From: Mariniphaga anaerophila
Lineage (GTDB): Bacteria > Bacteroidota > Bacteroidia > Bacteroidales > Prolixibacteraceae
Direction: 5' to 3'
Assembly (NCBI RefSeq): GCF_900129025.1
Contig: NZ_FQUM01000004.1
Span: forward strand, 434,001 to 498,000
Length of the DNA: 64,000 nt
This document shows positions 31,502 to 40,064 of this stretch, piece after piece. Both the position numbers and the translations under genes were made by a program. The number at the start of each line of letters is the position of its first letter. Position 1 is the stretch's first letter. The notes beneath the pieces were generated by a model. It was not told where the DNA came from, made no database searches, and saw only the letters and a program-made list of their open reading frames with translations.

Positions 31502-32587
31502 ATGAAAACAAGCATCTTTCTATTCCTGATGGTATTTTGCTTCAGCACACAGGCTCAATATCAAAAAAACAGTGGACTTGAATTCGATAAAGAAAAAGCC
31601 AATTACCTTTATCACTTTGCCTACGATTGCATTGACCAGGAATATCCGAATAAGTTGGGGCAGGTGCTTGGCAACGACAGTTACCTGGCTCCTCCTCGCG
31701 AACTTCATCCTGCTTTTTATGGTTGTTTCGACTGGCACTCATCAGTTCACGGGCACTGGACGCTGGTAACCATTCTCAACACTTTTCCTGATTTTGAATA
31801 CCGAAACGAAATTCTGGCAAAACTCAAAAAGAACATAACCAGCGAAAATATTCGGAAGGAAGTAGAGTACTTTGACGATGAACACAACAAAAATTTTGAA
31901 CGAACATACGGATGGGCGTGGCTGCTAAAACTAGATGAAGCACTGCGCGACTGGGGTTCTCCGGAAGCAATTGAACTGCAAAAAAATCTGCAACCATTGA
32001 CAACACTGGTTTCACAAAAGTTTAATGATTTTCTGGAGAAACTGATTTATCCAATCCGGGTAGGAGAACACAACAACATTGCGTTCGGAATGTCGTTTGC
32101 CTATGATTACGCAAAGAAATATGACCCCGCTCTGGCACAGCAAATCGGAACCAAAGCCCGTGAGTATTTTATGGAAGACTGCAATTGCCCTCTTACATGG
32201 GAACCCGGTGGATTCGATTTTCTTTCTCCGTGTTTACAGGAGGCTGCTCTGATGCAAAAAATATTGCCGAAAGATGAATTCAAAAAATGGTTAAAGAAGT
32301 TCCTTCCCGGGTTCGAAAAGAATCCCGCCAAATTTCTTACTCCGGCAGTTGTAACCGACCGCAGCGACGGCAAACTGGCACATCTCGACGGGCTGAACTT
32401 TAGCCGGGCATGGTGCCTCTTCGAAATAGGAAATTCGTTGACAAACAACGAAATGACAGAACTCGGGGTACTCCATTTTAATTACAGTTACGAAAAAATG
32501 GATTCGGGAGAATACGCAGGAGCGCACTGGCTTGCATCTTTTGCAACATACGCCCTCATCAAATACAAAGCGATGAATGAAGAGTAA
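31502..32587 (+). CDS. DUF2891-family protein, exported
   Basis: A 361-aa protein with a signal peptide (MKTSIFLFLMVFCFSTQAQ). The body has the DUF2891 pattern: ELHPAFYGCFDWHSSVHGHWTLV near the start, ERTYGWAWLLKLDEAL, GEHNNIAFGMSFAYDYA, EPGGFDFLSPCLQEA and DGLNFSRAWCLFEI. It resembles an alpha/alpha-barrel with conserved His, Trp and acidic residues, but no activity is established for the family. A frame starting 48 bp upstream would hide the signal peptide, so the ATG at 31502 was chosen. It stands alone, 203 bp after the kinase gene. Confidence 0.85.
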   Translation: MKTSIFLFLMVFCFSTQAQYQKNSGLEFDKEKANYLYHFAYDCIDQEYPNKLGQVLGNDSYLAPPRELHPAFYGCFDWHSSVHGHWTLVTILNTFPDFEYRNEILAKLKKNITSENIRKEVEYFDDEHNKNFERTYGWAWLLKLDEALRDWGSPEAIELQKNLQPLTTLVSQKFNDFLEKLIYPIRVGEHNNIAFGMSFAYDYAKKYDPALAQQIGTKAREYFMEDCNCPLTWEPGGFDFLSPCLQEAALMQKILPKDEFKKWLKKFLPGFEKNPAKFLTPAVVTDRSDGKLAHLDGLNFSRAWCLFEIGNSLTNNEMTELGVLHFNYSYEKMDSGEYAGAHWLASFATYALIKYKAMNEE

Positions 32588-32651
32588 TCAAACTGGAGCT
32601 AATATGATGTTTGAAGCCGGGTTACCGAGGAAAATTTGAGGCACAAAAAAA

Positions 32652-32670
32652 CCCGGAAGAACTTTCCGGG
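32652..32670 (-). terminator. Terminator of the thrS-infC-rpmI-rplT operon
   Basis: Stem CCCGGAA / TTCCGGG with a 5-nt loop, followed on the minus strand by a run of seven T, 37 bp past the rplT stop. Confidence 0.85.
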
Positions 32671-32706
32671 CTAATTTCTATTTCACCTAAAATAAATACA
32701 GTCAGT

Positions 32707-33051
32707 CTATTTTACTTTCTCAACGATTGCTTTGAACGCCTCAGGCTGGTTCATAGCCAAATCGGCCAATACCTTCCTGTTTATTTCAATATCGTTTTTC
32801 TTTAACAATCCCATAAATTGTGAATAAGACAACCCTTCGATACGGGCAGCAGCGTTAATACGCTGAATCCACAAAGCACGGAATGTTCTTTTCTTGGCTT
32901 TCCTGTCGCGATAGGCATACTGTTGCCCTTTTTCCCACGTATTTTTTGCGACTGTCCAAACATTTTTACGCGCTCCGAAATAACCTTTCGTCCTGTTCAG
33001 AATTTTTTTCCTCCGGGCACGTGATGCTGCATGATTTACACTTCTTGGCAT
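32707..33051 (-). CDS. rplT: 50S ribosomal protein L20
   Basis: A 114-aa basic ribosomal protein that binds 23S rRNA early in assembly. The sequence [30 protein letters not shown] and the later [40 protein letters not shown] are diagnostic. It is the last gene of the IF3-L35-L20 operon, 104 bp after rpmI, and is followed by a clear terminator. L20 represses the operon in several bacteria; no repressor-binding pseudoknot was searched for. Confidence 0.97.
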   Translation of the reverse strand: MPRSVNHAASRARRKKILNRTKGYFGARKNVWTVAKNTWEKGQQYAYRDRKAKKRTFRALWIQRINAAARIEGLSYSQFMGLLKKNDIEINRKVLADLAMNQPEAFKAIVEKVK

Positions 33052-33155
33052 ACTTTTTACTTTTTTGGTTACCGGCGTTTTCTTCGTAATCTAAAAGAAA
33101 TACTTCAAAGCACAATAACCTGGTTAATTACTTTTTTTACCTAATTAAAAGGATT

Positions 33156-33353
33156 TTACTTCATGTTCAACAAAAGCTTAACGTTACTCTCATTGGTTTT
33201 ATCAATAGTTGTCCAATAAGTGAGGTTACGTTTACGTTTTGTACTTTTTTTAGTCAAAATGTGGCTTTTGTAGGCATGTTTCCTTTTAATTTTACCTGAT
33301 CCGGTAAGCCTGAAACGTTTTTTGGCGCCGGAATTCGTTTTCATCTTTGGCAT
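33156..33353 (-). CDS. rpmI: 50S ribosomal protein L35
   Basis: A 65-aa basic protein. [33 protein letters not shown] is the family signature (KMKT..A.KRF..TG.GK..R). The middle gene of the infC-rpmI-rplT operon, 36 bp after infC. Confidence 0.97.
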   Translation of the reverse strand: MPKMKTNSGAKKRFRLTGSGKIKRKHAYKSHILTKKSTKRKRNLTYWTTIDKTNESNVKLLLNMK

Positions 33354-33389
33354 AATCCTACTTTGTTAAAATGTTATCAAAGAACTGTA

Positions 33390-33950
33390 TTATTTCTTCT
33401 TAGGTGAAATCATCATTATCATTCGTTTTCCTTCGAGCTTGGGCATTTGTTCCACGGTTCCCAATTCTTCGAGTTCGGTGGCCAATCTGAGCAACAGTAT
33501 CTCACCCTGCTCTTTAAACAAAATCGACCTTCCTTTAAAAAACACATAGGCTTTAACCTTAGCTCCGTCTTTCAGAAACTTTTCGGCGTGCCTTAATTTA
33601 AACTCGAAATCGTGTTCGTCGGTCTGCGGGCCAAAGCGAATTTCTTTAACAACTACTTTCACCGCTTTGGCTTTCATCTCTTTCTGTTTCTTTTTTTGCT
33701 GATAAAGAAACTTTGAGTAGTCGATAATTTTACAAACCGGCGGATCTGCCTTTGGCGAAATCTCCACCAAATCCAATTCCTTTTCTTCGGACAATCTTAA
33801 GGCATCCCGCAAAGCAAAAACTCCCGGGTTCTCAATATTATCTCCGACTAAACGTATCTGAGGCGCTGTAATGTGCCTGTTAATTCTGTGCTGCGGCCCT
33901 GTCTCTTTTCTTCTGAAAGGATGCTGGCCTCCTCTTCTTTTAATAGCTAT
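33390..33950 (-). CDS. infC: Translation initiation factor IF-3 (AUA start)
   Basis: A 186-aa factor that binds the 30S subunit and proofreads initiator selection. No ATG, GTG or TTG precedes the conserved N-terminus. The frame runs back through [24 protein letters not shown] to [11 protein letters not shown], and the only sensibly placed start is an ATA at 33950, 8 nt after a full AGGAGG ribosome-binding site. Related proteins begin MAI-R-R, which fits. The C-terminal half has [38 protein letters not shown]3 genes commonly use a rare start for autoregulation. A short call from the internal TTG at 33812 would lose the N-terminal domain. Confidence 0.9.
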   Translation of the reverse strand: MAIKRRGGQHPFRRKETGPQHRINRHITAPQIRLVGDNIENPGVFALRDALRLSEEKELDLVEISPKADPPVCKIIDYSKFLYQQKKKQKEMKAKAVKVVVKEIRFGPQTDEHDFEFKLRHAEKFLKDGAKVKAYVFFKGRSILFKEQGEILLLRLATELEELGTVEQMPKLEGKRMIMMISPKKK

Positions 33951-33957
33951 TGTTAAG

Positions 33958-33964
33958 TCCTCCT
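33958..33964 (-). promoter_or_regulatory. Strong Shine-Dalgarno sequence of infC
   Basis: Minus-strand AGGAGGA, perfectly complementary to the 16S rRNA tail, 7-8 nt before the AUA codon. It lies in the short gap after the thrS-side start region of the operon. Strong sites are uncommon in this phylum, so it points to the non-standard start. Confidence 0.75.
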
Positions 33965-33973
33965 ATTATTTGG

Positions 33974-35923
33974 TTAGTTATACAATCCAGATAATTGCTC
34001 TCTAACTTCGGCGGCAACTAAATCGGCAAATTCGCCAACTTGTTTCACCCCTAAATCTCCTTCTCCCTGACGCCTAACAGAAACGGTTTCTGATTCTTCT
34101 TCCTTTTCGCCTACAATAAGCAAATAAGGTATTCTTTTCAATTCATTATCACGTATCTTTCTACCAATCTTCTCGTTACGGTCGTCAACCAGGGTGCGAA
34201 TATCGGAATTATTTAGCAGATTTGAAACTTTTTCCGCATATTCATTATATTTTTCGCTGATAGGCAAAACAACTGCCTGGTCGGGTGTAAGCCAAAGCGG
34301 GAACTTCCCTGCAGTGTGTTCAATCAGCACTGCCACAAAGCGTTCCATTGAACCAAACGGCGCGCGGTGAATCATTACCGGGCGGTGGCGTTTGTCGTCG
34401 GCACCAATATATTCCAATTCAAATCGCTCCGGAAGATTATAATCTACCTGAATAGTTCCAAGCTGCCAACTCCTTCCCAAAGCATCTTTTATCATAAAAT
34501 CGAGCTTTGGACCATAAAAAGCAGCCTCACCTGTTTCGGTGATAGTATTCAGCCCTTTTTCTTCGCAAGCTTCAATAATAGCCCTTTCTGCCTTATCCCA
34601 ATTTTCGGCAGTACCAATGTACTTGTCCGGATTTTTCGGGTCGCGCAGTGAAATCTGTGCAGTATAATTATCGAAACTCAGCGCCTTGAATATGATAAAT
34701 ATAATATCGATTACCTTTTTAAACTCGTCTTTCAATTGGTCAGGGCGACAGAAAATATGTGCATCGTCCTGAGTAAATCCACGCACACGGGTTAGTCCGT
34801 GCAATTCACCACTTTGTTCGTAGCGGTAAACGGTTCCAAACTCAGCCATTCTGATAGGCAGGTCTTTATAGGAGTGTGGTTTTACTTTGTATATTTCGCA
34901 ATGGTGCGGGCAGTTCATGGGTTTCAGCATATACTCTTCTCCTTCAGCAGGAGTAGTAATTGGCTGAAATGAATCTTTCCCGTACTTTTGGTAGTGGCCG
35001 GATGTTTTGTACAACTTAACGTCTCCGATGTGCGGAGTAATTACCTGGTCGTACCCGTACATACGCTGTACCTTCTTCAGAAAATCTTCAAGCTGCATGC
35101 GCAATTGTGTACCTTTAGGCAACCAAAGCGGAAGCCCCTGCCCCACTGCATCAGAAAATGCAAAGAGTTCCATTTCCTTGCCCAATTTACGGTGGTCGCG
35201 TTTTTTTGCTTCTTCCAGCATTACCAGATATTCTTCCAGCATTTTTTGCTTCGGAAAGGTGACGCCATATACACGGGTCAACATCTGATTTTTTTCGTTT
35301 CCACGCCAGTAAGCGCCGGCAATTGAAGTCAGCTTAATTGCTTTTATGTAGCCTGTATTCGGAAGGTGCGGTCCGCGGCACAAATCGGTAAAATTTCCCT
35401 GATTATACAGAGTAATTGTGCCATCTTCCAACTCCCCAATCAACTCCTGCTTCAACTCGTCATGCTTTTTGGTAAACATTTCCATCGCGTCTTTCTTGGA
35501 AATTTCCTGACGCACGATGTCATTTTTCTGACGAGCCAGTTCCAGCATTTTCTTTTCAATCTTCTGCAAATCCTTTTCGGTAAGCTGCTGGTTGTCGGGC
35601 AGGGCAATATCATAATAAAAACCAACATCTACAGTTGGTCCGATTCCGAATTTAGTTCCCGGATAAAAATATTCGATGGCTTCGGCCATAAGGTGAGCCG
35701 AAGAGTGCCAGAATGCTTCTTTTCCTTCTCTGTCGTTCCACGTGTGAAGTTTCACCGTAGCATCATCAGTTATTTTACGGGTTAAATCCCATATTTCACC
35801 ATTAACCGAAACCGACAAAACATCTTTTGCCAGCCGGGGAGAGATGGACTGTGCAATTTCCATCCCGGTTACCGGCCCGGAAAACTCTTTCACACTGTTA
35901 TCAGGAAGTGTAATTTTTATCAT
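33974..35923 (-). CDS. thrS: Threonine-tRNA ligase
   Basis: A 649-aa class II aminoacyl-tRNA synthetase. Domains in order: TGS ([36 protein letters not shown]), editing domain ([25 protein letters not shown]), catalytic core and anticodon domain. Zinc-site residues are visible in [14 protein letters not shown]. Motif 2 is [30 protein letters not shown] and motif 3 lies in [20 protein letters not shown]. It is the first gene of the operon with infC, whose start lies 23 bp past the stop. Confidence 0.97.
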   Translation of the reverse strand: MIKITLPDNSVKEFSGPVTGMEIAQSISPRLAKDVLSVSVNGEIWDLTRKITDDATVKLHTWNDREGKEAFWHSSAHLMAEAIEYFYPGTKFGIGPTVDVGFYYDIALPDNQQLTEKDLQKIEKKMLELARQKNDIVRQEISKKDAMEMFTKKHDELKQELIGELEDGTITLYNQGNFTDLCRGPHLPNTGYIKAIKLTSIAGAYWRGNEKNQMLTRVYGVTFPKQKMLEEYLVMLEEAKKRDHRKLGKEMELFAFSDAVGQGLPLWLPKGTQLRMQLEDFLKKVQRMYGYDQVITPHIGDVKLYKTSGHYQKYGKDSFQPITTPAEGEEYMLKPMNCPHHCEIYKVKPHSYKDLPIRMAEFGTVYRYEQSGELHGLTRVRGFTQDDAHIFCRPDQLKDEFKKVIDIIFIIFKALSFDNYTAQISLRDPKNPDKYIGTAENWDKAERAIIEACEEKGLNTITETGEAAFYGPKLDFMIKDALGRSWQLGTIQVDYNLPERFELEYIGADDKRHRPVMIHRAPFGSMERFVAVLIEHTAGKFPLWLTPDQAVVLPISEKYNEYAEKVSNLLNNSDIRTLVDDRNEKIGRKIRDNELKRIPYLLIVGEKEEESETVSVRRQGEGDLGVKQVGEFADLVAAEVREQLSGLYN

Positions 35924-36598
35924 TCTGTTTCTTATTTTTTAAGCGGTGCAAAGATAATGAAACGTAGAAAAATACAATTCATTCGGCCCCGTAGTTTTCA
36001 GAATGTTTAATGATAAACTCTCTTTACAAAAAAAGAACCTTCTAAAACTGCTCTGTCCTGATATCCAGTTGCCCTTACTATTCTGGGAAATGATCGTCTT
36101 ACAAAACAACCGGACAACTCCATTATTGTAACCTTCCGACAATAGCACCAAAGCCAAATACCGCACCCGACGCCTTTTCTTTTTATGCCAAAAAGCGCGT
36201 GATATTCTGATTCAAAACAGCATATCAACTGAAGCTTCCGCATGCTGTGCCCCACTTGGGTTAAAACGTGCGATTAGGCTAACCTAATTTATTTTGTGCT
36301 CAACCAGACTGCCGTTATACTCAAACACGAACAAAAATATTACAATGCTACTTTGTTTTGAGCGCAGACTCCAATTAACAAAATAAGCAAAACAGGCAGT
36401 GCGTGCTACAAAACGCTCAGTCACGCTCATTCCATGTTTATATAATTGTAAATTTTTCTGAAAGAAACAGAACGCCTGCCTTTAACTGATTTTTGCGGGG
36501 GCAAAATCCGGGCAGACACTCGTGTTTTCTGATGACTAATAGAACAATTCAAAAGCAATTCTGCCTTTCGTTTCTTCTGAGAGGAAACAAACAAATTG
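35924..36598. other. 675-bp non-coding region between thrS and mazG
   Basis: No convincing gene. The frames present are short and lack family features or sensible codon use. No tRNA TΨC-loop pattern was found. It contains the thrS promoter end (-7 at 35949), a hairpin ATTAGG-CTAA-CCTAAT at 36273-36288 followed by TTATTTTG, and the repeated word AACGCTCAGTCACGCTC near 36412. It could hold a small RNA or a decayed gene. Confidence 0.4.
35949..35956 (-). promoter_or_regulatory. -7 promoter element for the thrS operon
   Basis: Minus-strand TATCTTTG, an exact TAnnTTTG, 25 bp before the thrS ATG. ATTG 18 bp upstream is an acceptable -33 half. Confidence 0.5.
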
Positions 36599-37375
36599 CT
36601 ACTCTTTGGTTTTTGCTTCGTCCCAAATCTCATCCATTTCGGCAAGGGTCATATCATGAAGACTTTTACCCTTTAAAAGGGTTTTGCTTTCGAGATAATT
36701 GAAACGTTTAATAAACTTCAGATTGGTGCGTTCCAACGCTGCTTCGGGGTCAATTCCATACAAACGGGCGGCGTTTACCATGGCAAAAAACAGGTCGCCA
36801 AATTCAGCTTCCATTTTATCGTTGTCATTCTTCTCAATTTCTCTGCTCAACTCGCCAATCTCTTCCTTCACTTTTTCCCAAACCTGTTCGCGAAATTCCC
36901 AGTCGAACCCAACGCCACTGGCTTTTTCCTGAATACGACTGGCTTTCACCAAAGCCGGAAGCGCTGTAGGAACACCTTCCAGCACCCTTTTATTGCCGCC
37001 TTTTTCTTTTAATTTCAGCGCCTCCCAATTTTCCTCAACTTTTCGGGCTGAGCCGTCCACTTCCACTTCGCCAAAAACATGCGGATGACGATAAATCAGT
37101 TTTTTATTGATTCCTTCGAGCACATCTCCCATATCAAACGAACCGGTTTCGGAACCGATTTTTGCGTAAAAAACAATGTGCAACATTAAATCGCCCAGTT
37201 CTTTTTTTATATCCTGCAAATCGTTATTCAGAATTGCTTCTGCCAGTTCGTACGTTTCTTCTATTGTGTTCTTTCTTAACGACTCCAGCGTTTGCTTTCT
37301 GTCCCACGGACACTTTTCCCGCAGTTCGTCCATTATTTCGAGCAACTCTTTGAATGCTTTGATTTTTCGTTCCAT
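36599..37375 (-). CDS. mazG: Nucleoside triphosphate pyrophosphohydrolase MazG
   Basis: A 258-aa house-cleaning enzyme hydrolysing NTPs to NMP and pyrophosphate. The first MazG domain has ELLEIMDELREKCPWDRKQTLESLRKNTIEETYELAEAI, with the metal-binding EExxE...ExxD pattern continued in KKELGDLMLHIVFYA. A second half (FREQVWEKVKEEIGELSREIE...EAEFGDLFFAMVNAARLYGI) repeats the motif. The methionine at 37375 (MERKIKAF) matches the family start; an ATG 30 bp upstream at 37405 is possible. It is divergent from phoH. Confidence 0.93.
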   Translation of the reverse strand: MERKIKAFKELLEIMDELREKCPWDRKQTLESLRKNTIEETYELAEAILNNDLQDIKKELGDLMLHIVFYAKIGSETGSFDMGDVLEGINKKLIYRHPHVFGEVEVDGSARKVEENWEALKLKEKGGNKRVLEGVPTALPALVKASRIQEKASGVGFDWEFREQVWEKVKEEIGELSREIEKNDNDKMEAEFGDLFFAMVNAARLYGIDPEAALERTNLKFIKRFNYLESKTLLKGKSLHDMTLAEMDEIWDEAKTKE

Positions 37376-37469
37376 TCCTAAATAAATTTCAACGAAATTA
37401 ACCATTCTGCAAAACTTTCACCTCTTTAGAGGAGTTTAATTCTCCACAATTAAAATTGGATTTATTTTG

Positions 37470-37477
37470 TAATTTTG
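37470..37477 (+). promoter_or_regulatory. Candidate -7 element for the phoH operon
   Basis: TAATTTTG matches TAnnTTTG, 29 bp upstream of the TTG start of phoH. The -33 half is weak (ATTG near 37455). Confidence 0.45.
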
Positions 37478-37506
37478 AGCAGATATATAAGAACTAAAAA
37501 AGTAAA

Positions 37507-38502
37507 TTGTTGGAGAATCAAATTCATTTGGAAGGGATTGACCCATTGGAGTTTTTTGGGATCAACAACAAAAAAATAGACCTCATTAAATCGTTTTTCC
37601 CTAAGATAATAATTACAGCCCGCGGCAACTCGCTCCACATCAGAGGAGACGAAAAAGAGTTAAAAAATTTCGAAAAGAAATTCAGTTTACTACTGGATCA
37701 CTATTACCAGTTTAATGTTTTAACCGAAGACATCATTCTGCAAATTCTGGCTACGGGAACTCCGGCATTGGAGGAAAACGGCACGGCAGAAAAAGATATT
37801 ATTGTTTTTGGTAACAACGGAAAACCGGTAAGGGCACGAACACCCAATCAACGCGTGCTACTTGAAGAATCAGTAAAAAACGACCTGATTTTTGCCGTTG
37901 GCCCGGCAGGAACTGGAAAAACATATACAGCAATTGCTCTGGCTGTTCGGGCACTAAAAAACAGGGAAATTAAAAAAATTATTTTGAGCCGCCCGGCAGT
38001 GGAAGCCGGAGAAAACCTGGGGTTCTTGCCCGGCGACCTGAAGGAAAAAATTGACCCGTACCTGCAACCACTGTACGATGCCCTTCAGGACATGATTCCG
38101 CCACGCAAACTGGAGGAGTTTATGAAAGACGGCGTTATTGAGATTGCTCCGCTGGCATTTATGCGGGGTCGCACACTGAGCAATGCTTTTGTAATTCTCG
38201 ACGAAGCACAGAACACCACAATTAACCAGTTGAAAATGTTCCTGACAAGAATGGGGCTGAATGCAAAATTTATTATCACCGGCGACGTTACGCAGATTGA
38301 CCTGCCTAAGCGAAGCAATTCGGGACTAATTTTCGCAATGAAACTGCTCCGAAACATTGAATCCATTTCCATTGTTCAGTTCAACACAAAAGACATTGTG
38401 CGCCACCGACTGGTTCGGGAAATTGTAGATGCCTACTCTAAATATTACGAAGAACAGGCAGACAAAAAAAGTGAAGACAACAATCATAAAAATAACAGAT
38501 AG
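37507..38502 (+). CDS. PhoH-family ATPase (TTG start)
   Basis: A 331-aa cytoplasmic protein. An N-terminal KH-like region (residues about 30-65, ITARGNSLHIRGDEKEL) precedes the P-loop ATPase with Walker A VGPAGTGKT (131-139). SRPAVEAGENLGFLPGDLKEKIDPYLQPLYDAL and VILDEAQNTTINQLKMFLTRMG (Walker B) follow, then ITGDVTQIDLP. The family is linked to RNA metabolism and ribosome function in the YbeZ branch. Two adjacent TTG codons offer starts at 37507 or 37510; no ATG is available before the conserved region. First gene of an operon with purC and the thioredoxin-like gene. Confidence 0.92.
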   Translation: MLENQIHLEGIDPLEFFGINNKKIDLIKSFFPKIIITARGNSLHIRGDEKELKNFEKKFSLLLDHYYQFNVLTEDIILQILATGTPALEENGTAEKDIIVFGNNGKPVRARTPNQRVLLEESVKNDLIFAVGPAGTGKTYTAIALAVRALKNREIKKIILSRPAVEAGENLGFLPGDLKEKIDPYLQPLYDALQDMIPPRKLEEFMKDGVIEIAPLAFMRGRTLSNAFVILDEAQNTTINQLKMFLTRMGLNAKFIITGDVTQIDLPKRSNSGLIFAMKLLRNIESISIVQFNTKDIVRHRLVREIVDAYSKYYEEQADKKSEDNNHKNNR

Positions 38503-38528
38503 AAAAATTCAACTAAAAATAACAAACA

Positions 38529-39479
38529 ATGAGTAACGCACTAACAAAAACAGATTTCAACTTTCCGGGACAAAGAAGCGTTTATCACGGTAAAGTACGC
38601 GATGTATACAACATCAACGACGAATTGCTGGTTATGGTGGTTTCCGACCGCATTTCGGCATTTGACGTTGTACTTCCCAAAGGCATTCCTTTTAAAGGAC
38701 AGGTACTGAACCAAATTGCAGAAAAATTTCTGGATGCAACGGCAGACATTGTCCCCAACTGGAAAATTGCTTCGCCCGACCCGAACGTTACCGTTGGCCA
38801 CATGTGCGAACCTTACAAAGTGGAAATGGTTATTCGCGGCTACTTAACCGGCCACGCCTGGAGGGAGTACCGCGACGGCAAACGCTCGCTTTGCGGAGTG
38901 CCACTGCCGGAAGGAATGGTTGAAAACCAAAAATTTGACCAACCGATAATTACCCCAACAACCAAAGCCGACGAAGGGCACGATGAAGACATTTCGCGCG
39001 AGGAAATTATCGCACAGGGAATTGTGGACAAGGCCGAATACGAAATGCTGGAAGATTACACCCGGAAACTATTTCAGCGCGGAACCGAAATTGCTGATAA
39101 AATGGGGTTGATTCTTGTAGACACCAAATACGAATTCGGAAAAAAAGACGGAAAAATTTACCTCATTGACGAAATACACACGCCCGACTCTTCCCGCTAT
39201 TTTTATGCTGAAGGGTACAAAGAAAGACTGGCTGCCGGAGAAAAACAGAAACAGCTTTCGAAGGAATTTGTGCGCCAGTGGCTTATCGAAAATGGATTTC
39301 AGGGAAAAGAAGGACAGGTAATTCCCGAAATGTCGGAAGAATTTGTAGACTCGGTTTCCGAACGCTACATCGAGCTGTTTGAGAACATTACCGGAGACAA
39401 ATTTGAAAAATCAAATACAGCGAAAATTCAACAGCGCATTGAAATTGCCGTTACAGAATTTCTGAATTCACAATTCTGA
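38529..39479 (+). CDS. purC: SAICAR synthetase
   Basis: A 316-aa purine-biosynthesis enzyme joining aspartate to CAIR with ATP. The N-terminus [30 protein letters not shown] is diagnostic, with [12 protein letters not shown] and [13 protein letters not shown]-type ([17 protein letters not shown]) segments. [15 protein letters not shown] and [19 protein letters not shown] are active-site loops. The length fits the longer family version. It follows phoH by 26 bp. Confidence 0.96.
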   Translation: MSNALTKTDFNFPGQRSVYHGKVRDVYNINDELLVMVVSDRISAFDVVLPKGIPFKGQVLNQIAEKFLDATADIVPNWKIASPDPNVTVGHMCEPYKVEMVIRGYLTGHAWREYRDGKRSLCGVPLPEGMVENQKFDQPIITPTTKADEGHDEDISREEIIAQGIVDKAEYEMLEDYTRKLFQRGTEIADKMGLILVDTKYEFGKKDGKIYLIDEIHTPDSSRYFYAEGYKERLAAGEKQKQLSKEFVRQWLIENGFQGKEGQVIPEMSEEFVDSVSERYIELFENITGDKFEKSNTAKIQQRIEIAVTEFLNSQF

Positions 39480-39496
39480 AAGCCACAAATTCAATA

Positions 39497-40012
39497 ATGA
39501 AAACAAAATTTCCACTTCTCATTTTTTCGGTACTGTTCGGAACGGCTCAGCTTTTTGCACAAGATCAGTTCACGTTGGCAAAAGAAGGCCAGATGGCACC
39601 TGATTTTACTTATGAAACCAGCGATGGCACCCGGCACAAACTGTCTGAACTGAAAGGCAAAGTAGTATGGATTACTTTTTTTGCCACGTGGTGCGGCCCG
39701 TGCCGGAAAGAACTTCCTCACCTGCAAAAAGATGTTTACGAAAAATTCGGAACCCGTGATGATTTTGAGTTACTGGTTTTCGGGCGCGAACACAGCAAAG
39801 AAGAACTTGCCAAGTTTAAGGCAGACAAAAACTTTAACCTGCCGTTTTACCCCGATGCAAAACGCAAAATTTTCGACCAGTTTGCCAGGCAAAATATCCC
39901 GCGCAATTTTATTATTGACAAGGAAGGAAAAATTGCCATTTCATCGGTGGGCTTTAACGAAGACAAATTCCGCCAACACATCCAAAAAATGGAAGCGCTG
40001 CTGACAAAATAG
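39497..40012 (+). CDS. TlpA-like thioredoxin-fold protein, exported
   Basis: A 171-aa periplasmic redox protein. A signal peptide (MKTKFPLLIFSVLFGTAQLF, cleaved near AQDQ) precedes a thioredoxin fold. The active site is ATWCGPCRKELPHLQ with Cys66 and Cys69. NIPRNFIIDKEGKI supplies the cis-proline side of the site (IPRNFI). It probably reduces disulfides of exported proteins or takes part in cytochrome maturation. It follows purC by 17 bp and ends the operon; its link to purine synthesis is likely only co-transcription. Confidence 0.9.
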   Translation: MKTKFPLLIFSVLFGTAQLFAQDQFTLAKEGQMAPDFTYETSDGTRHKLSELKGKVVWITFFATWCGPCRKELPHLQKDVYEKFGTRDDFELLVFGREHSKEELAKFKADKNFNLPFYPDAKRKIFDQFARQNIPRNFIIDKEGKIAISSVGFNEDKFRQHIQKMEALLTK

Positions 40013-40036
40013 ACGAAGAATTATTCAGTAAGTAAG

Positions 40037-40063
40037 TCCCGGGTAGTTACAAATTGCCCGGGA
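40037..40063 (+). terminator. Terminator after the phoH-purC-tlpA-like operon
   Basis: Stem TCCCGGG / CCCGGGA with a 13-nt loop, followed by TTTATTTTTT on the plus strand, directly before the convergent stop at 40065. Confidence 0.85.
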
Positions 40064-40064
40064 T

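Noticed and set aside
33390-33812. A 140-aa IF3 starting at the TTG at 33812
   Set aside because: It would lack the conserved N-terminal domain, which is present in frame upstream up to the AUA codon.
35939-36255. Two overlapping frames of about 75-80 codons on the minus strand upstream of thrS
   Set aside because: Composition is not protein-like, no family resemblance, and the -7 element of thrS lies inside one of them.
36412-36430. Repeated word with GCTCAGTCACGCTC considered as part of a repeat array
   Set aside because: Only one good copy is present, with no regular spacing.
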